Below are positions 13,566-14,008 of a stretch of DNA of 14,008 bases, piece after piece (within the stretch, counting starts at the first letter, position 1; each line of letters begins with the position of its first letter). The stretch lies in contig JAISRP010000124.1 of the NCBI GenBank assembly GCA_031273585.1, positions 1 through 14,008 on the forward strand. The letters run 5' to 3'. Both the position numbers and the translations under genes were made by a program. Below the pieces are notes generated by a model that was not told where the DNA came from, did no database searches, and saw nothing but the letters and a program-made list of their open reading frames with translations. The stretch comes from Synergistaceae bacterium. GTDB taxonomy: Bacteria; Synergistota; Synergistia; Synergistales; Synergistaceae.

Positions 13566-14008
13566 ATGTTAAGAAAAATCATCAAAATCGACGAGGACAA
13601 ATGCAACGGGTGCGGAATATGCGCGACAGCTTGCCACGAGGGCGCGATTGGAATAATCCACGGCAAGGCGCGGCTTCTGCGCGACGATTACTGCGACGGA
13701 GTGGGAGATTGTCTGCCGACGTGTCCGACGGGAGCGATTACGTTCGAGGAGCGTGAAGCTCTGAAGTATGATGCGACGGCGGTCAAAGCGGAGCAAGCTA
13801 AACACGCAAAACAGCACACGCCTCCGAAAGGCGGTTGCCCCGGTTCAAACGCTCACACAATTGAACGCAATCATTCTGACGTTCAGACAGAGCAAACTGA
13901 ATCAACCGCGCAAGGGAGCGAACTACGGCAGTGGCCCTGTCAGATTAAGCTCGCGCCTGTAAACGCGCCGTATTTCAACGGAGCTAATCTGTTAATTTCT
14001 GCGGACTG
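13566..14008 (+). CDS. Ferredoxin-like 4Fe-4S protein with C-terminal extension (truncated by window end)
   Basis: Electron-transfer or iron-sulfur accessory protein; 147 codons are visible and the frame is open at the window edge. The first cluster motif is standard: Cys13, 16, 19 and 23 in CNGCGICATAC. The second region has Cys43, 49 and 53 (CDGVGDC, then CP), so it lacks one cysteine of the normal four-cysteine pattern. After a Lys/Gln/His-rich linker come GGCPGS (Cys91) and SELRQWPCQIKL with PYFNGANLLISAD. Such ferredoxin-like proteins occur in anaerobes, sometimes near hybrid-cluster-protein genes, but no such neighbour is visible here. GGAGG lies eight bases before the ATG. Codon use (TTA, ATT, GGA, CAA, GCT) is more A/T-rich than in the minus-strand train, which may reflect separate origin or different expression. 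Confidence 0.85.
   Translation, partial: MLRKIIKIDEDKCNGCGICATACHEGAIGIIHGKARLLRDDYCDGVGDCLPTCPTGAITFEEREALKYDATAVKAEQAKHAKQHTPPKGGCPGSNAHTIERNHSDVQTEQTESTAQGSELRQWPCQIKLAPVNAPYFNGANLLISAD

Overview
The window is bacterial chromosome of high G+C content with densely packed genes. It probably comes from an anaerobic Gram-negative-type (diderm) bacterium. An OmpH/Skp-like periplasmic chaperone implies an outer membrane, while the gene order (rsmB - PASTA protein - rpe, and rimO - pgpA - cinA - recA) recalls Firmicutes. Together with a ferredoxin-like gene and a Se/S-carrier (DUF3343) gene, this suggests Synergistota or a similar lineage. That placement is inference, since no 16S gene is present.

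Left part (1-2700): a tRNA-Arg(CCG) with its own promoter and the RNase P RNA gene (rnpB) lie on the minus strand. Divergent from them is typA/bipA, a ribosome-associated GTPase. Middle (2731-4950): a palindromic dispersed repeat is followed by a PseC-type aminotransferase gene (plus). This converges on a small DUF3343 gene (minus). A divergent promoter region then leads to the OmpH/Skp gene (plus), which ends in a strong hairpin terminator.

Right part (5101-13177): a long minus-strand gene train reads, in transcription order, rsmB, a membrane PASTA protein, rpe, a RodZ-like protein, rimO, a PgpA-like protein, pncC/cinA C-terminal domain and recA. Several junctions overlap (TTGA, GTGA, 8 bp), which indicates translational coupling. 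The products serve ribosome modification (RsmB, RimO), cell shape and envelope (RodZ-like, PASTA, PgpA-like), the pentose phosphate pathway (Rpe), NAD salvage (PncC) and recombination (RecA).

Right edge (13178-14008): a leader palindrome, a second inverted copy of the dispersed repeat, an unassigned stretch of different composition, and a truncated ferredoxin-like gene whose ribosome binding site is partly inside a long hairpin.

I see no defence system, CRISPR array, prophage or transposase. The points most worth a second look are: the PgpA-like protein lacking family acidic residues; insertions in both DNA-binding loops of RecA; a kinase-less PASTA protein in the usual PASTA-kinase locus; the two-hairpin repeat with covarying stems; and the hairpin over the ferredoxin ribosome binding site. 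Four genes appear to start with TTG, which shifts their likely N-termini from the longest open frames.
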